Assembly (NCBI GenBank): GCA_036651575.1
Contig: JAVVXN010000001.1
Location: 1-64,000, forward strand
Origin: JAVWGW01 sp036651575
GTDB taxonomy: Bacteria > Actinomycetota > Coriobacteriia > Coriobacteriales > Eggerthellaceae
Direction of reading: 5' to 3'
DNA length: 64,000 nt
In this document: positions 15,867-25,163 of the stretch, one piece after another
Layout: every line of letters begins with the position of its first letter
Position numbering within the stretch: the first letter of the stretch is position 1
Notes under the pieces: generated by a model
The model's input: the letters and a program-made list of their open reading frames with translations, nothing else
Database searches by the model: none
Told to the model about the DNA's origin: nothing
Made by a program: the position numbers and the translations under genes

Positions 15867-18221
15867 ATGCAGCGGCTTTATGTTGGCGAAGAAAAAGATG
15901 CCGCTCAGTGCTCGGTTCGCCCCAGTGTACCTGCGCTGTTTTTTGTTGGTGCGGGGCTGTGGGGTGGTATCGGGTGTTCGTATGCGTGCCTGGAGCGGGC
16001 AGAATCTTTATCGATACTTTTGTGCGCTCTTTTTTCTCTTGTCGGGCTCGTCATCGCCTGCGTCGCGCTTTGGCGACGACGGCAGAAGGCCCTTTTTTGC
16101 CTGCTGGTTGGAATATGCTTGGGCGGGATTTGCGGATCGGTTGCCGCTTTCGACTTTTCGCAGGATTGCGCCGCGTCCGATGTGTCATCGGGCGGTGTTT
16201 ACGAGTTTATTGTGGTAGAAGATGCGACGATGGGGGATTTCGGATCATCGTGCTGTGCTACGACCACGCTTTCAACGGGGCAAAGTATCAAGGTTCGCAT
16301 CAGTTTTGGTCAGGAAGAGCAACTCTTTCGATTTGGAGAACGCTTCAGTGCCTTTACCACCTTTTACCAACCCGGTGATGTCGCTGCATCTTACTACTAT
16401 CGACAGGGTATCTCCTGCCGCGCTACGGTTTTTCACGCGATACGGATAGCGCCTTCGGGGGCGTTTGGGGCGCTTCTTGCGTTTCGTGAATATGCCCTGG
16501 CATGTTTTCAGGGGTATTCCGGTGAAGGGGCCGCTTTTTTGCGGGCAGTGCTTTTTGGGGAACGATCCGATCTTGATGAAGGGGGATTTTATGGGGCAGT
16601 GAAGGCTTGTGGTTTGGCGCACCTCATTGCAGTGTCGGGGGCTCATCTGGTGGTGGTCTCGACGTTTATCGGGTTGTTTTTGCGATTGCTGCGAATCAAT
16701 CGATACGCAGCGGTGGTATTGCAGGTGCTTTTTATCGGTTGCTACCTTATTTTTACAGGGCTCCCAATTTCGGCAATCCGTGCAGCGGTCATGTCCGTTG
16801 TTACCATGACGGCAGTGTTTGCCCATCGACGATCGTCGGGTATAAATGCACTTTCATTGTGCGTCTGCGCGATGCTTGCACTCAATCCGCAGACTTCGTT
16901 TTCCCTTTCGTTTGCTCTTTCGGTGGCGGCAACGTTGGGCATTATTATTTTTGGCACCTTGATGGGGGACTGGTGTGCACACTGTTTTCATCTGCGTCAA
17001 GGATTTGTGCGCGATGCGCTTGCGATGACGCTTGCGAGCAATCTGCTCACGCTACCCCTTTCCGCTGCTGCCTTCTCTCAGATATCATTGATAGCGCCGC
17101 TAGCAAACGTGATCGCATCCCCGCTGTTCTCTCTTTTTTGCGGCGGTGGTTTGCTCGCGGTCATCGTGTGCTTGCTCATCCCCGTTGTCGGTTCTTTTTT
17201 CGTCGGGTGTTTTGTGGTGGCTGCTCAGGCGTTTTGTGAAGGGGTCATCTTATTGGCGCGCATTCCCTTTGCGGCCATTCCCTTTGCGGGAGATATGGCA
17301 CTGCTTGTTGCCGCAGCTGTGCTGGGGGTAAGCATCCTCTGGATAGTCTGGCCACGTCCTTCTCGTCGTGCGGGTGCCCTCCTTTGCTTGATTTTGCTGA
17401 TGGTCAGTGGCTGCGTCGTCGTGGTTGTGCCCCGTTTTGCTCCCGATGAAATTATTATGCTCGACGTTGGGCAAGGCGATGCCTTTTTGGTGCGTAGCCA
17501 GAATGCGACACTCCTGATTGATACGGGCAATCACGATACGGCGCTGCTGAAGGGCTTGGCGAGATGCGGTGTCTATCATCTTGATGGGGTGATAATCAGC
17601 CACCCTGACGATGATCATTGTGCATCTCTTGTTGCCTTACAGCATGTCGTAGGTGTCGATCGGGTATTGGTTGCCGAAGATCTTTTGACGTGTCCATGCA
17701 AAGCCTGTGCCTCCTTGCGGGAAAACGCAACGCGGGTTGTGGAGGGTGGCTGCATAGAAGGGATGCGGGTCGGGGATGCTTTGACGTGCGGATCTTTTAC
17801 GGCGCGGGTTCTCGCACCGAAGACTTTTGTCGATGAGGGTGGTAATGCCGATAGCTTATGCGTCTTGCTCGAACATGACAAAAATGCTGATGGAAACAGT
17901 GAATGGAAGGCGCTCATGTGCGGCGACGCCGAGAGTGAACAGATAGGGGCATTGCTTGAGTCGAAGGTTCTTGGCGATATCGATATCTACAAAATCGGAC
18001 ACCACGGATCGAAACGTGCCATCACTGCCGATCAAGCCGCAGTGCTGCGACCCGAAATAGCTCTTTGCAGCGTAGGACAGGCAAATCGCTATGGGCATCC
18101 TGCCGCCGAGACGCTCGATGCACTTCGGGCGTCGGGGGCTCGCGTATTTCGCACCGACGAGCAAGGAGAGGTTGTATGCAGATTGTTCTTTGATCGGATC
18201 GAAGTGGAAGCGCTCCGCTAA
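15867..18221 (+). CDS. comEC: ComEC/Rec2 DNA uptake channel
   Basis: The predicted channel for single-stranded DNA entry in transformation. The 784-residue protein has N-terminal membrane segments, a soluble domain, the central Competence domain with many membrane helices (KACGLAHLIAVSGAHL near residue 245 is the family signature), and a C-terminal metallo-beta-lactamase domain beginning LDVGQGDAFLVRSQNATLLI with the metal-binding HPDDDH, a likely nuclease. The start is ATG 15867 after CAGGGGGG. With comEA it indicates a complete inner-membrane uptake step; the pilus genes are not in this window. Confidence 0.94.
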   Translation: MQRLYVGEEKDAAQCSVRPSVPALFFVGAGLWGGIGCSYACLERAESLSILLCALFSLVGLVIACVALWRRRQKALFCLLVGICLGGICGSVAAFDFSQDCAASDVSSGGVYEFIVVEDATMGDFGSSCCATTTLSTGQSIKVRISFGQEEQLFRFGERFSAFTTFYQPGDVAASYYYRQGISCRATVFHAIRIAPSGAFGALLAFREYALACFQGYSGEGAAFLRAVLFGERSDLDEGGFYGAVKACGLAHLIAVSGAHLVVVSTFIGLFLRLLRINRYAAVVLQVLFIGCYLIFTGLPISAIRAAVMSVVTMTAVFAHRRSSGINALSLCVCAMLALNPQTSFSLSFALSVAATLGIIIFGTLMGDWCAHCFHLRQGFVRDALAMTLASNLLTLPLSAAAFSQISLIAPLANVIASPLFSLFCGGGLLAVIVCLLIPVVGSFFVGCFVVAAQAFCEGVILLARIPFAAIPFAGDMALLVAAAVLGVSILWIVWPRPSRRAGALLCLILLMVSGCVVVVVPRFAPDEIIMLDVGQGDAFLVRSQNATLLIDTGNHDTALLKGLARCGVYHLDGVIISHPDDDHCASLVALQHVVGVDRVLVAEDLLTCPCKACASLRENATRVVEGGCIEGMRVGDALTCGSFTARVLAPKTFVDEGGNADSLCVLLEHDKNADGNSEWKALMCGDAESEQIGALLESKVLGDIDIYKIGHHGSKRAITADQAAVLRPEIALCSVGQANRYGHPAAETLDALRASGARVFRTDEQGEVVCRLFFDRIEVEALR

Positions 18222-18230
18222 AATGAAGGG

Positions 18231-19223
18231 ATGGCGAATCCAACGAAAAAAGAAACGCTCCTACCGGTTTACCTGGTGAACGGCGAAGATGAACTCAAAC
18301 GAGAAGCGGTGATGAAGCGGCTTAAAAAACGGCTTTCTTCGTTGGGTGATCTTTCGTTTAATAGCGAGCACTTTGATGGGGAAGTGGCAAGCGGTCTCGA
18401 TATCTGTGCAGCGTGCAATACGATTCCCTTCGCGAGCGAAAAACGGCTCGTGCTTGTCGATGCGGCCGATAGGCTAAAAAAAACCGATTCGGAAGTTTTG
18501 GTAGCGTACTTGAAGGATCCTGCCCAAACGACCGTTTTGGCGCTGGTGGCCACCAAGCTTGCAAAAAATACGCGCCTTTATAAAGCGATTGCGAGTTTTG
18601 GTAAAACTGCCGTCATTGATTGTAGTCCCCTGAAGCGTTTCGAGCTTCCTCGCGCCGTTCGCTCTATGGCGGTTACTCACGGTATTACCCTGACGGAGGC
18701 TGGCGCGAATGCCCTCATCAACGCCGTTGGCGAAAACACCATTGCTCTCGATAGCGAACTGAGAAAGATAGCGCTTGCACATCGCGGAGGGGACGCGGTC
18801 TCTGATCGCGAGGTCATCTCTCTCGTCGCGCGAACGGTCGAAGTAAAACCCTGGGAATTTGTCGATGCTTTTGCAGCGCGTAAGATGCAGAAGTGTTTAT
18901 GGTGTTTGGGTCGCATGGAAAGCGTTTCGCCCCATGCCTTACTTGCTCTGTGTACCACGCGTATCCGCGAGTTGCTATGCGCTCGAGCTCTTTACGATCG
19001 CGCTACGCCAGCTCGTCTTGCACAAGTTCTTAAAATGCCTGATTGGCGTGTGAAAAACCATATTGCATGGGCGCGTTTGTTTACTGCCGCTGAATTGCGG
19101 GAAGCCCTTAAGGGGGCTCGGGACGCCGAACGTGCCATGAAGAGCGGCAGCGATCCCGACGATGTTTTTTTGTGTTGGGTACTCGAGGTGCTCTCGCTAC
19201 ACCCTTCAAATACTTCGCGATAG
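18231..19223 (+). CDS. holA: DNA polymerase III subunit delta
   Basis: The clamp-loader subunit that opens the beta sliding clamp. The 330-residue length and layout fit: an N-terminal AAA-like domain without a working P-loop (PVYLVNGEDELKREAVMKRL near the start, VLVDAADRLKK near 80) and a helical C-terminal collar domain. It follows comEC by nine bases; comEC-holA-rpsT is a commonly seen neighbourhood in Gram-positive bacteria. The start is ATG 18231, preceded by AATGAAGGG. It converges with rpsT across a bidirectional terminator. Confidence 0.92.
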   Translation: MANPTKKETLLPVYLVNGEDELKREAVMKRLKKRLSSLGDLSFNSEHFDGEVASGLDICAACNTIPFASEKRLVLVDAADRLKKTDSEVLVAYLKDPAQTTVLALVATKLAKNTRLYKAIASFGKTAVIDCSPLKRFELPRAVRSMAVTHGITLTEAGANALINAVGENTIALDSELRKIALAHRGGDAVSDREVISLVARTVEVKPWEFVDAFAARKMQKCLWCLGRMESVSPHALLALCTTRIRELLCARALYDRATPARLAQVLKMPDWRVKNHIAWARLFTAAELREALKGARDAERAMKSGSDPDDVFLCWVLEVLSLHPSNTSR

Positions 19224-19285
19224 CGCGAGGGTTTATAGCTTTTACGCCAGATACCTACTCAAACACCCGTTACGGATATTTGACA

Positions 19286-19317
19286 CGAGAAAAAGACCCT
19301 TGAGGGTCTTTTTCTCG
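19286..19317. terminator. Bidirectional terminator between holA and rpsT
   Basis: CGAGAAAAAGACCC (19286-19299) and GGGTCTTTTTCTCG (19304-19317) form a perfect 14-bp stem with a TTGA loop. A-rich and T-rich arms give a U-tract on either strand, suited to ending both convergent genes. Confidence 0.92.
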
Positions 19318-19371
19318 CTTGATATGCGGACCGATCGCGAGCGATCTTGTCACCAACAAAAGAGAAGAACT

Positions 19372-19890
19372 TTATTCGGCAGCAGCTTCTTCAGCAGGTG
19401 CTGCTGCAGCGGCTTCAGCTTCAGCTTTGGCAGCGGCTTCGGCTTCGGCAGCCTTTTTCTTAGCAGCAGCAGCCTGGGCTTTCTGAGTGGTGCCGCGACG
19501 TTTGGCTTTTTCTTCAGATGCTTTTTTCAGAACCTCTTTGCGCTCAGCCTTGGCAGCAGCTTTCTTGGAGCCAATCTTTTCCTGAGCCTTTTTGTCGGCA
19601 ACTTCGTAAGCGGCGCGCTCCTCGTCGGTGACGATGGTGTTGGTAAGCTTCATAAGACCGCTCTTGTGATTGGCGGCCTGATGCTTATGGATAACACCCT
19701 TAGAAGCAGCCTTGTCCATCAGACGACAGGCAGCGAGTGCAGCAGAATATGCTTCTGCGCCGTTTTTAGCTTCAACAGCATCTTGTACTGCGCGAGTCGC
19801 AGTCTTTAATTCCGAACGAACCGCGCGATTACGCATGCGCGCTTTTTCGTTGGTTAAGATGCGCTTTTTCTGACTTTTGATATTAGCCAC
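19372..19890 (-). CDS. rpsT: Ribosomal protein S20 with long Ala-rich C-terminal extension
   Basis: Residues 1-85 are a standard S20 (MANIKSQKKRILTNEKARMR at the start; MDKAASKGVIHKHQAANHKS near 58-77), an rRNA-binding helical bundle of the small subunit. The protein then continues to residue 172 with a low-complexity Ala/Lys/Glu region, basic at first and ending in an acidic Ala-rich tail, so it is twice the normal length. The start is GTG with GGAGGATTAAGC upstream. The tail is in frame, has no stop, and is followed by the shared terminator, so it is not an obvious assembly error. Confidence 0.93.
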   Translation of the reverse strand: MANIKSQKKRILTNEKARMRNRAVRSELKTATRAVQDAVEAKNGAEAYSAALAACRLMDKAASKGVIHKHQAANHKSGLMKLTNTIVTDEERAAYEVADKKAQEKIGSKKAAAKAERKEVLKKASEEKAKRRGTTQKAQAAAAKKKAAEAEAAAKAEAEAAAAAPAEEAAAE

Positions 19891-20233
19891 GCTTAATCCT
19901 CCATAGTTGTACTTAATTGTTTCAAACGAAAACTTAAAAATCTTAGCACAGATTTCACTAAAGTGTACTAGTTGTCTTGCTAAAATGTGTCGCGCCCTGC
20001 CTTTATCGATAAAATCAACAAGGGGTGCCCATTACTTCGCAGCGTATTTCTCGTATGTGCTGTACCTTTTCTCTCGATTTTGTCATGAACATATATTTTA
20101 GTAAAAGAGTTGCTTTGTTCTGGTGGTTCAATCGATTCTTTCGCTACAATATAAGATTGCTGCCTGATACTATGCACTTTCACGGCGCTGCATATTACAA
20201 TAACGTAAAAACAAGGTATATGGATTGGAAAAG
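19891..20233. other. 343-bp divergent region between rpsT and lepA
   Basis: Holds the promoters of both genes and no plausible ORF. For rpsT (minus strand) a weak TACACT-16-TAAGAT with a TG extension is seen at 19940-19967. For lepA see the separate promoter entry. Confidence 0.5.
20127..20155 (+). promoter_or_regulatory. Candidate lepA promoter
   Basis: TTCAAT (20127-20132), 17-bp spacer, TATAAG (20150-20155). The -10 is good and the -35 weak. Confidence 0.3.
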
Positions 20234-22039
20234 ATGAGCCAGGACCCGACATACATCCGAAATTTTTCGATTATCGCGCATATCGATCACGGTAAATCGA
20301 CCCTCTCCGATCGTGTTCTTGAGTTAACCGGCACCGTTGCGCATCGCGACATGCAGGCTCAGATGCTCGATTCGATGGATATTGAACGCGAACGTGGCAT
20401 CACGATCAAGAGCCAGGCTGTCCGTGTTGATTACACATCAGACGATGGTCAGCTGTATCAATTCAACTTAATCGATACCCCCGGGCACGTTGACTTCACC
20501 TATGAGGTCTCACGCAGCTTGGCGGCATGCGAAGGCGCGGTGCTCGTCGTCGACGCCACGCAGGGTGTTGAGGCACAAACGGTTGCCAATGCCATGATGG
20601 CCATGAACGCGAACCTTGAAATCATTCCTCTTATCAACAAGATCGACCTCCCGGCGGCAGAACCGGAGCGAGTCAGAGAAGAGATCGAGGAGGGTCTGGC
20701 TATTCCCGCCGACGATGCAGTGCTTGCCAGCGGCAAGACCGGCGTTGGTGTTCATGATTTGCTCGAAGCCGTTGTCTATAACATATCAGCTCCCGTGGGT
20801 ACCCTCGATGCCCCCTTGCGTGCCCTTATCTTCGATTCGTATTTTGATGCCTACCGTGGTGTGGTGGCTCTTATACGGGTTGTTGATGGCGCTGTCAAAA
20901 AGGGCGATCGTATCCATATGATTGCAACCGGTGTCGATACGCTGGTGGAAGAAGTGGGCGCTCGCCGTCCCGCTGAAACCGCTATGCCCGAACTGACCGT
21001 GGGTGAAGTTGGTTATCTCGTCACGGGTTTAAAAGATGTTTCGCATGTGAAAGTCGGTGATACCATTACGTGTATTCCCGGAGGTATCAACGATCCTTTG
21101 CCTGGCTATCGCGATGTGAAACCGATGGTGTATACGGGTTTGTTTCCCCTTGACGGCGATCAGTACGAACCCCTGAAAGAAGCGCTTGAAAAGCTTGCGC
21201 TCAATGACCCGGCGCTGGTATGGGAACCGGAAAAATCTCATGCGCTTGGTTTCGGCTTCCGCGTCGGCTTCTTGGGTCTTTTGCATATGGAGGTTATCAA
21301 GGAACGTCTTGAGCGCGAATTCGCCCTCGATCTTTTGGCGACGGCCCCCTCGGTGGAATATCATATTTACAAAACAAACGGCGATATGGTATCGCTGCAT
21401 TCGCCGCAAGAAATGCCCGATCCGAGTGAAATCGATCATATCGAAGAACCCTATCTCAAGGCGAAGATTCTTATTCCGCCCGACTATGTTGGTGCGGTCA
21501 TGGATCTGACCGTCAGTCGTCGCGGTACGTTTGTCACGATGAGCTATCTTTCCACTACGACTGTTGAGATGATATGGGATATTCCTTTGTCTGAACTTAT
21601 CATGGATTACTTCGATCAGTTGAAAAGCCGCACCAAAGGATATGCATCGCTTGACTATGAGTACAACGGGTACCAGACATCCCGTCTCGTGAAGCTCGAT
21701 ATCATGTTGGCGGGTGAGGCAATCGACGCGTTGTCGTTTATCGTGCATCGCGATAAAGCTTACGATCGCGGTAAAGTGCTAACCGAAAAGCTCAAAGAGA
21801 TCATTCCTCGTCAAATGTTTGAAGTTCCTATTCAGGCTGCTATTGGTGGTCGCATCCTTGCTCGTCAAACGGTGAAAGCTAAGCGCAAAGACGTGCTTGC
21901 TAAATGCTATGGTGGCGATATTTCGCGCAAACGTAAATTGTTGGAAAAGCAGAAAAAAGGTAAGAAGCGCATGAAGAACATCGGGAGCGTTGAAGTTCCC
22001 CAGGAAGCATTCATGGCGATTCTTAAAGTGGATGAGTGA
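20234..22039 (+). CDS. lepA: Elongation factor 4 (LepA), ribosomal GTPase
   Basis: A translational GTPase that acts on the ribosome during assembly or stalled elongation. The 601-residue length is normal. G1 is IAHIDHGKSTLSDRVLE, the switch region holds DTPGHVDFTYEV, and G4 is NKIDLP. The C-terminal LepA-specific domain ends in the typical basic stretch (GGDISRKRKLLEKQKKGKKR). I chose ATG 20234 to match the family's short N-terminus; a TTG at 20225, with AAGG upstream, is an alternative adding three residues. A short gap separates it from a small membrane protein gene. Confidence 0.96.
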   Translation: MSQDPTYIRNFSIIAHIDHGKSTLSDRVLELTGTVAHRDMQAQMLDSMDIERERGITIKSQAVRVDYTSDDGQLYQFNLIDTPGHVDFTYEVSRSLAACEGAVLVVDATQGVEAQTVANAMMAMNANLEIIPLINKIDLPAAEPERVREEIEEGLAIPADDAVLASGKTGVGVHDLLEAVVYNISAPVGTLDAPLRALIFDSYFDAYRGVVALIRVVDGAVKKGDRIHMIATGVDTLVEEVGARRPAETAMPELTVGEVGYLVTGLKDVSHVKVGDTITCIPGGINDPLPGYRDVKPMVYTGLFPLDGDQYEPLKEALEKLALNDPALVWEPEKSHALGFGFRVGFLGLLHMEVIKERLEREFALDLLATAPSVEYHIYKTNGDMVSLHSPQEMPDPSEIDHIEEPYLKAKILIPPDYVGAVMDLTVSRRGTFVTMSYLSTTTVEMIWDIPLSELIMDYFDQLKSRTKGYASLDYEYNGYQTSRLVKLDIMLAGEAIDALSFIVHRDKAYDRGKVLTEKLKEIIPRQMFEVPIQAAIGGRILARQTVKAKRKDVLAKCYGGDISRKRKLLEKQKKGKKRMKNIGSVEVPQEAFMAILKVDE

Positions 22040-22045
22040 TGGTAT

Positions 22046-22222
22046 ATGGGTCGCAAGAAGCAGGAATATGATTGGTTGGATGATCCGTTCAATCCCCGTC
22101 CCGAAACGAAGTCGAAAGGGTGTTTTCTCGGTCTTATTTTGGCGTTGGTGATCGTCGTCGTTTTTGGTGTTTGCGCAGCGATCGCGATCGCTTACTTCAC
22201 GGCGATTGCCTCGTCGGTGTAG
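22046..22222 (+). CDS. 58-residue single-TM protein
   Basis: Starts at ATG 22046, six bases after the lepA stop, and reads MGRKKQEYDWLDDPFNPRP, then a polar linker and one membrane helix (about residues 26-52) rich in Val, Ile and Ala, ending FTAIASSV. The charged N-terminus should be cytoplasmic. GAGTGATGG upstream can serve as the ribosome binding site. The tight spacing to lepA and protein-like composition support a real gene. No family is recognised. Confidence 0.6.
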   Translation: MGRKKQEYDWLDDPFNPRPETKSKGCFLGLILALVIVVVFGVCAAIAIAYFTAIASSV

Positions 22223-22290
22223 GTTGATTGGGAGCGCAAAACGTGGCGCTTGGGTCGCGCGTTGACCGGGTTAGCCTGAAGGAGGTACGT

Positions 22291-22812
22291 ATGAAAACAA
22301 ATGCAGTGATCGAAGTGCTCATGAGCCGTCGTTCGCAACGAGCTTTTCAAGATCGCCCGCTCGATCGCGAAGATCTAGAAACGCTGGTCGCCTGCGCACA
22401 ATGGGCTCCCTCAGCTCACAACCGCCAGGAATGGGTTTTTGCCGTTGTGACCAATCGCGACATGATCTGCCGCCTTGCCGCCGCTATTGCTACGGTGCTT
22501 GACCGAGCTTCTTACGATATGTATGCTCCGCAGGCGCTCATCGTGGTTGCTCACAAAAAGGGGGCCGCATTCGGCCGGGAAGACGACGGCTGTGCCATGG
22601 AGAATATCATGGTGGCCGCACAGAGTCTGGGAATTGGCAGCGTGTGGATCAATCAATTGCAGGGTATTTGCGATGAGGCGATTATCCGTCCTTTGCTTGA
22701 TGCGTTTGGTATACCGTCCGATTACGAGGTTCATGGTGTTGCGGCACTTGGTTACGGCACCGATGGCGGTCGTGATCAAGTTCGTAAAAGCCAGGTTGTC
22801 TGGAACGATTAA
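22291..22812 (+). CDS. Nitroreductase family protein
   Basis: A 173-residue FMN-dependent NAD(P)H oxidoreductase of the nitroreductase superfamily; the substrate cannot be told. The N-terminal signature VLMSRRSQRAFQDRPLDRED and APSAHNRQEW supply FMN contacts, and the C-terminal ALGYGTDGG is typical. The ATG at 22291 sits after a strong AAGGAGG; the longer frame from 22228 has none. The next gene starts immediately at the stop codon, so the two are probably co-translated. Confidence 0.88.
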   Translation: MKTNAVIEVLMSRRSQRAFQDRPLDREDLETLVACAQWAPSAHNRQEWVFAVVTNRDMICRLAAAIATVLDRASYDMYAPQALIVVAHKKGAAFGREDDGCAMENIMVAAQSLGIGSVWINQLQGICDEAIIRPLLDAFGIPSDYEVHGVAALGYGTDGGRDQVRKSQVVWND

Positions 22813-23817
22813 GTGTACGATTTTTTCGCACAGCACCCCCTTTTACTTGCTCCGATGGCCGGAGTAAGCGACGAGGCTTTTCGCAGTTTGTGCAAAGAGC
22901 AGGGCGCGAGCTTAACCTATACGGAAATGGTTTCGAGCAAGGGTTTGAGCTACGCAAACGAGAAAACTTGTCGATTGCTCCGTACCGCTCCCAATGAGTC
23001 CCAGGTTGCCGTACAGCTTTTTGGGCACGAGCCGGACACCATGGCTCAACAGGCTGCTTGGGTCGAAGATGCGATGGGGGAGCGCCTTGCTTATATTGAT
23101 ATCAATATGGGATGTCCCGCTCGTAAAATTGTCAGCAAAGGCGATGGGTCTGCTCTTATGCAGACACCTTCATTGGCTCATGACATCATTGCGGCGGTGG
23201 TTCATGCCGTGCGTGTTCCTGTTACGGTGAAATTTCGTCGGGGGTACGCTCTCGACGATGAAACGGCTCCTTCTTTTGCGCGTATGGCTGAAGATGCAGG
23301 TGCTGCGGCAGTGGCGGTTCACGGGCGTTTTGCCGAGCAGCTTTATCGAGGCAGTGCCGATTGGGGTGTTATCTTGCGTGTTAAGGAGGCTGTTTCGATA
23401 CCGGTGATCGGCAACGGGGATGTGAAGTGCGGCGAAGACGTGCTCGCTATGAAGCGGCAAACTGGTTGCGACAGCATCATGATCGGTCGTGCCGCTGAGG
23501 GTAATCCCTGGATATTTGCCGCCGCGCAAGCTGCGTGGGAGGGACGACCGGCGCCGAGCGCTCCCACTTACGAACAGCGAATTGAGGGTGCAAAGCGTCA
23601 TGCGGCGCTTCTTGCACACTGCGATGAACGCCTTGTTGTCCGAATGCGGAAACATGCGATGTGGTATTTAGCGGGTATGCCGGGGGCAGCTCTTGCGCGT
23701 GCGCGCATCAATGGTTGTACGACTTTGGATGATTTTGACGATGTGTTCGATGCGGTATTGGAGCATCTTGACGCTCCTGCGCTTGAATGCGATGAAAGCG
23801 GGTACGTTCATGCATGA
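22813..23817 (+). CDS. dus: tRNA-dihydrouridine synthase
   Basis: Reduces specific uridines of tRNA to dihydrouridine using FMN and NADPH. The 334-residue TIM barrel starts LLLAPMAGVSDEAFR and has the catalytic Cys in DINMGCPARKI, with FMN phosphate contacts in IPVIGNGDV and IGRAAEGNPWIF. GTG 22813 directly abuts the upstream stop. Subtype is likely DusB-like. It overlaps hemW by 8 bases. Confidence 0.93.
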   Translation: MYDFFAQHPLLLAPMAGVSDEAFRSLCKEQGASLTYTEMVSSKGLSYANEKTCRLLRTAPNESQVAVQLFGHEPDTMAQQAAWVEDAMGERLAYIDINMGCPARKIVSKGDGSALMQTPSLAHDIIAAVVHAVRVPVTVKFRRGYALDDETAPSFARMAEDAGAAAVAVHGRFAEQLYRGSADWGVILRVKEAVSIPVIGNGDVKCGEDVLAMKRQTGCDSIMIGRAAEGNPWIFAAAQAAWEGRPAPSAPTYEQRIEGAKRHAALLAHCDERLVVRMRKHAMWYLAGMPGAALARARINGCTTLDDFDDVFDAVLEHLDAPALECDESGYVHA

Positions 23818-24919
23818 TCCGTACAAGGCGCTCTACCTTCACCTTCCTTTTTGCGCTTCGCGGTGCGCTTATTGCGATTTTGCCACGAGTGCGATCGAGT
23901 CGACCAATCCGGCTATCGGCGAATACGTTGAAGGGTTGGTTCTTTCCATTCGACGTGCGGGTAAAGAGGGTGACCTCGCCGATATCGAAACCGTGTATGT
24001 TGGCGGTGGAACACCGAGTCATATCGGCTCAAAATATCTTTCGCAGCTTTTTTACACGCTGGGATTGTCTATGCACCTGACTGAAGAAGTCGAATGTAGT
24101 ATGGAAGCGAATCCGGAAAGCCTCGATGAGCGTCTTGTGCGTGATATGTGGGCGCTCGGGGTCAATCGGCTTTCGATCGGCGTGCAAAGTTTTAACGACC
24201 GGCTACTTACCACGCTCGGTCGCGCCCACGATGCCGATGCTGCCCGCCGCGCCATCGCTGCGGCGCAGACCCGTTTTGAAAACGTGAGTATCGATTTGAT
24301 GTGTGGGCTCCCCGGACAAACGATACAGGATTTTCAGGAGAGCATTAAAGAGGCTATTCACCTGGGGGTAAAGCATGTCAGCGTATATCCTCTCACCATT
24401 GAAGCTCACACGCTGTTTGATTCCATGATGTTGGCGGGTGAATTGGAAGAACCCGATCAGGATGAAGAGGCGCTCATGATGCAGGTGGCCTCAGATGTTT
24501 TGGAGGGCGCCGGTTATGCGCGCTATGAAGTCGCAAGCTATGCGATGCCCGGATTCGAATCGCGCCATAATAGCGCCTACTGGACGGGTAAGCCCTACCT
24601 GGGATTTGGCACCTCAGCGGTCACGATGACGCAAAATAGTGAACGGAGAATGCGCGTACAGGATGGGGAAGTGGTCGACGATCTCGACGCTCAGCAGATG
24701 TGTGCTGAAGATCTTATGCTCGGCATGCGCATGACGCGCGGTTTAAGCGATGGGCAGGTGCGTGAAGCTGCGCGGTTGCTGCCCGCTTTGCCTGCCACGC
24801 TGAAAACCCTTGCGTCTCGCGATCTTGTCGTTCATACCGACGCGCGCTATCGGCCGACTCGCACGGGTTGGCTGTGTGGCAACGAACTTTACGGAGCCCT
24901 TCTCGATCTTGCTCCGTAG
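23810..24919 (+). CDS. hemW: Heme chaperone HemW-like radical SAM protein
   Basis: A 369-residue radical SAM protein of the HemN/HemW group. The cluster motif CASRCAYCDF (C-X3-C-X2-C) lies at about residues 13-22, and the following YVGGGTPSHIG and GVQSFNDRLLTTLGR are family signatures. Its position near lepA and hrcA matches HemW, a heme-delivery protein, rather than coproporphyrinogen oxidase HemN. ATG 23810 overlaps the dus stop. Confidence 0.9.
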   Translation: MHDPYKALYLHLPFCASRCAYCDFATSAIESTNPAIGEYVEGLVLSIRRAGKEGDLADIETVYVGGGTPSHIGSKYLSQLFYTLGLSMHLTEEVECSMEANPESLDERLVRDMWALGVNRLSIGVQSFNDRLLTTLGRAHDADAARRAIAAAQTRFENVSIDLMCGLPGQTIQDFQESIKEAIHLGVKHVSVYPLTIEAHTLFDSMMLAGELEEPDQDEEALMMQVASDVLEGAGYARYEVASYAMPGFESRHNSAYWTGKPYLGFGTSAVTMTQNSERRMRVQDGEVVDDLDAQQMCAEDLMLGMRMTRGLSDGQVREAARLLPALPATLKTLASRDLVVHTDARYRPTRTGWLCGNELYGALLDLAP

Positions 24920-25093
24920 GCGTTTTGCGCATCGATGCTTTTTGGCTAAACGTTTCCTGCGTACGGAAAACGTCCCGTATTCTCAGGCGAAGCAGGCTTT
25001 ATAAGATTTCTCGGTGGTTTTGATTTCTCGTGCATCTTGTGTTTGCTGTGTGACAAATCCCGCTCTGTGGAATATGACGTATTCGTAACTTTC

Positions 25094-25123
25094 TTAGCAC
25101 TCTTGATACCCGTCTGCTAAAAT
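25094..25123 (+). promoter_or_regulatory. CIRCE operator overlapping the hrcA promoter
   Basis: TTAGCACTC (25094-25102), nine bases, GTCTGCTAA (25112-25120): the HrcA-binding CIRCE element with two mismatches in the right arm. It overlaps a promoter TTAGCA-18-TAAAAT (25094-25123), so bound HrcA would block polymerase and autoregulate hrcA-dnaJ. Confidence 0.85.
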
Positions 25124-25163
25124 GCAAAGTTGTTCACGAAGTTGAGAAAGAAAGGAAGTATGC

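Noticed and set aside
19162..19809. A 215-residue plus-strand frame opposite rpsT, rich in Ser, Phe and Gly
   Set aside because: It is the antisense reading of the Ala/Lys/Glu tail of S20 and crosses the bidirectional terminator.
23693..23809. Longer start for hemW inside dus
   Set aside because: The conserved HemW start (PYKALYLHLPFC) follows the ATG at 23810; the upstream part is dus in another frame.
24950..24973. A bulged hairpin after hemW as a terminator
   Set aside because: ACGTTTCC/GGAAAACGT has a bulge and no T-tract, so support is too weak.
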